A stretch of 32,264 nucleotides of DNA from DATFLK01 sp035267815 (GTDB taxonomy: Bacteria > Pseudomonadota > Zetaproteobacteria > Mariprofundales > Mariprofundaceae), in contig DATFLK010000093.1 in assembly GCA_035267815.1 (NCBI GenBank), forward strand, positions 1 through 32,264, read 5' to 3'. Under the pieces are notes generated by a model. That model made no database searches, was not told the origin of the DNA, and saw only the letters and a list, made by a program, of their open reading frames with translations. Positions 31,810-32,264 of the stretch are shown here, one piece after another. Position 1 is the stretch's first letter. Every line of letters starts with the position of its first letter. Both the position numbers and the translations under genes were made by a program.

Positions 31810-32264
31810 GCGCACGGCGTGTCGGCGTACTGATGGGCGGCGTCTCCGGCGAGCGAGAGGTTTCGCTGCGTTCGGGCAACGCCATGCTGAAGGCGTTCAG
31901 GAACGAGGGGATTGATGCCGTCGGCATTGACCTGAAGAAGGATTGGCCGAAACACGTCATGGAGGCTGGACTGGATGTGGCGGTGATCGCACTGCACGGC
32001 CGCTGGGGCGAGGACGGCTGCATCCAGGGGCTGCTGGAGATTCTGCAGATCCCCTATACCGGCTCCGGCGTGGCTGCATCCGGGTTGTGCATGCATAAGC
32101 AGCTCTGCAAGGCGGTGCTGGCGCAGGCCGGACTCAAGGTGCCGGTCGATATCCCGATCCGTGAGGATGGGCCGCTGCGTTATCCCGTGGTGTTGAAGCC
32201 GGTCAGCGAAGGGTCCAGCCTCGGGTTGCATATGCTGCGCAGCGCCGACGACTGGAAGCGTCTG
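31806..32264 (+). CDS. ddl: D-alanine--D-alanine ligase Ddl, N-terminal part (cut by window end)
   Basis: Ddl makes the D-Ala-D-Ala dipeptide used by MurF. The frame is open from ATG 31806 (ATGA overlap with murB) to the window edge: 153 codons of about 300. Visible signatures are VLMGGVSGEREVSLRSG (8-24), IALHGRWGEDGCIQGLLE (about 60-77), IPYTGSGVAASGLCMHK (about 82-98), and the start of the ATP-grasp domain with VVLKPVSEGSSLG. The usual continuation is ftsQ, ftsA and ftsZ, beyond the window. It is a ddlB in the usual cluster position. Confidence 0.95.
   Translation, partial: MSARRVGVLMGGVSGEREVSLRSGNAMLKAFRNEGIDAVGIDLKKDWPKHVMEAGLDVAVIALHGRWGEDGCIQGLLEILQIPYTGSGVAASGLCMHKQLCKAVLAQAGLKVPVDIPIREDGPLRYPVVLKPVSEGSSLGLHMLRSADDWKRL

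Noticed and set aside
1..32264. Search for tRNA, rRNA, CRISPR arrays, insertion sequences or phage genes
   Set aside because: No cloverleaf, ribosomal RNA segment, regularly spaced repeat array, transposase or integrase signature was recognised by reading both strands.

Overview
The window comes from a flagellated Gram-negative bacterium with a high-GC genome. It encodes lipid A, Kdo and heptose enzymes, a FlgK/FlgL flagellum, a CsrA-FliW pair, a complete run of division and cell-wall (dcw) genes, and a meso-diaminopimelate-type MurE. A proteobacterium is certain in spirit. A deep-branching class such as the Zetaproteobacteria is only a guess from gene order and protein style. No rRNA, tRNA, CRISPR array, insertion sequence or prophage gene was seen.

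Region 1 (1-2337, +) is the tail of a flagellar operon: the end of flgK, then flgL, csrA and fliW, with every junction overlapping. FlgL carries an internal tandem duplication. CsrA departs from the consensus at RNA-binding positions.

Region 2 (2413-13244, +) is a long, tightly packed lipopolysaccharide operon. The order is waaA, lpxK, a Trm112-like zinc-ribbon gene, an LpxL-type acyltransferase, a methyltransferase, waaF, waaC, a DUF3108 protein, a second methyltransferase, two family 2 glycosyltransferases, an ICMT-like membrane methyltransferase and a third GT9 heptosyltransferase. Together they finish lipid A, add Kdo and heptoses, and extend or decorate the core.

Region 3 (about 13245-16474) is visibly more AT-rich. 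It holds a GT39-type membrane glycosyltransferase on + facing a two-gene operon on - (a methyltransferase and a DPM1/ArnC-like polyprenyl-phosphate glycosyltransferase). It looks like an acquired surface-sugar module.

Region 4 (16634-18290, +) has a heptose-7-phosphate kinase (rfaE1/hldA) and kdsB, which supply ADP-heptose and CMP-Kdo precursors to region 2. A divergent promoter region lies at 16475-16633.

Region 5 (18291-32264, +) starts with a 267-base intergenic region carrying a weak terminator candidate, a 7-base tandem repeat, a promoter and a three-repeat MraZ-type operator. The dcw cluster follows: mraZ, rsmH, ftsL, ftsI, murE, murF, mraY, murD, ftsW, murG, murC, murB and ddl (cut by the window end). 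Nearly all junctions overlap by a few bases, so the cluster probably acts as one translationally coupled operon from lipid II precursor synthesis to septal peptidoglycan.

I found no clear new multi-gene system. The best second-look items are a perfect 16-base-arm inverted repeat inside lpxK, the divergent CsrA, the FlgL duplication, the possibly frameshifted WaaA start, and the AT-rich glycosylation module.
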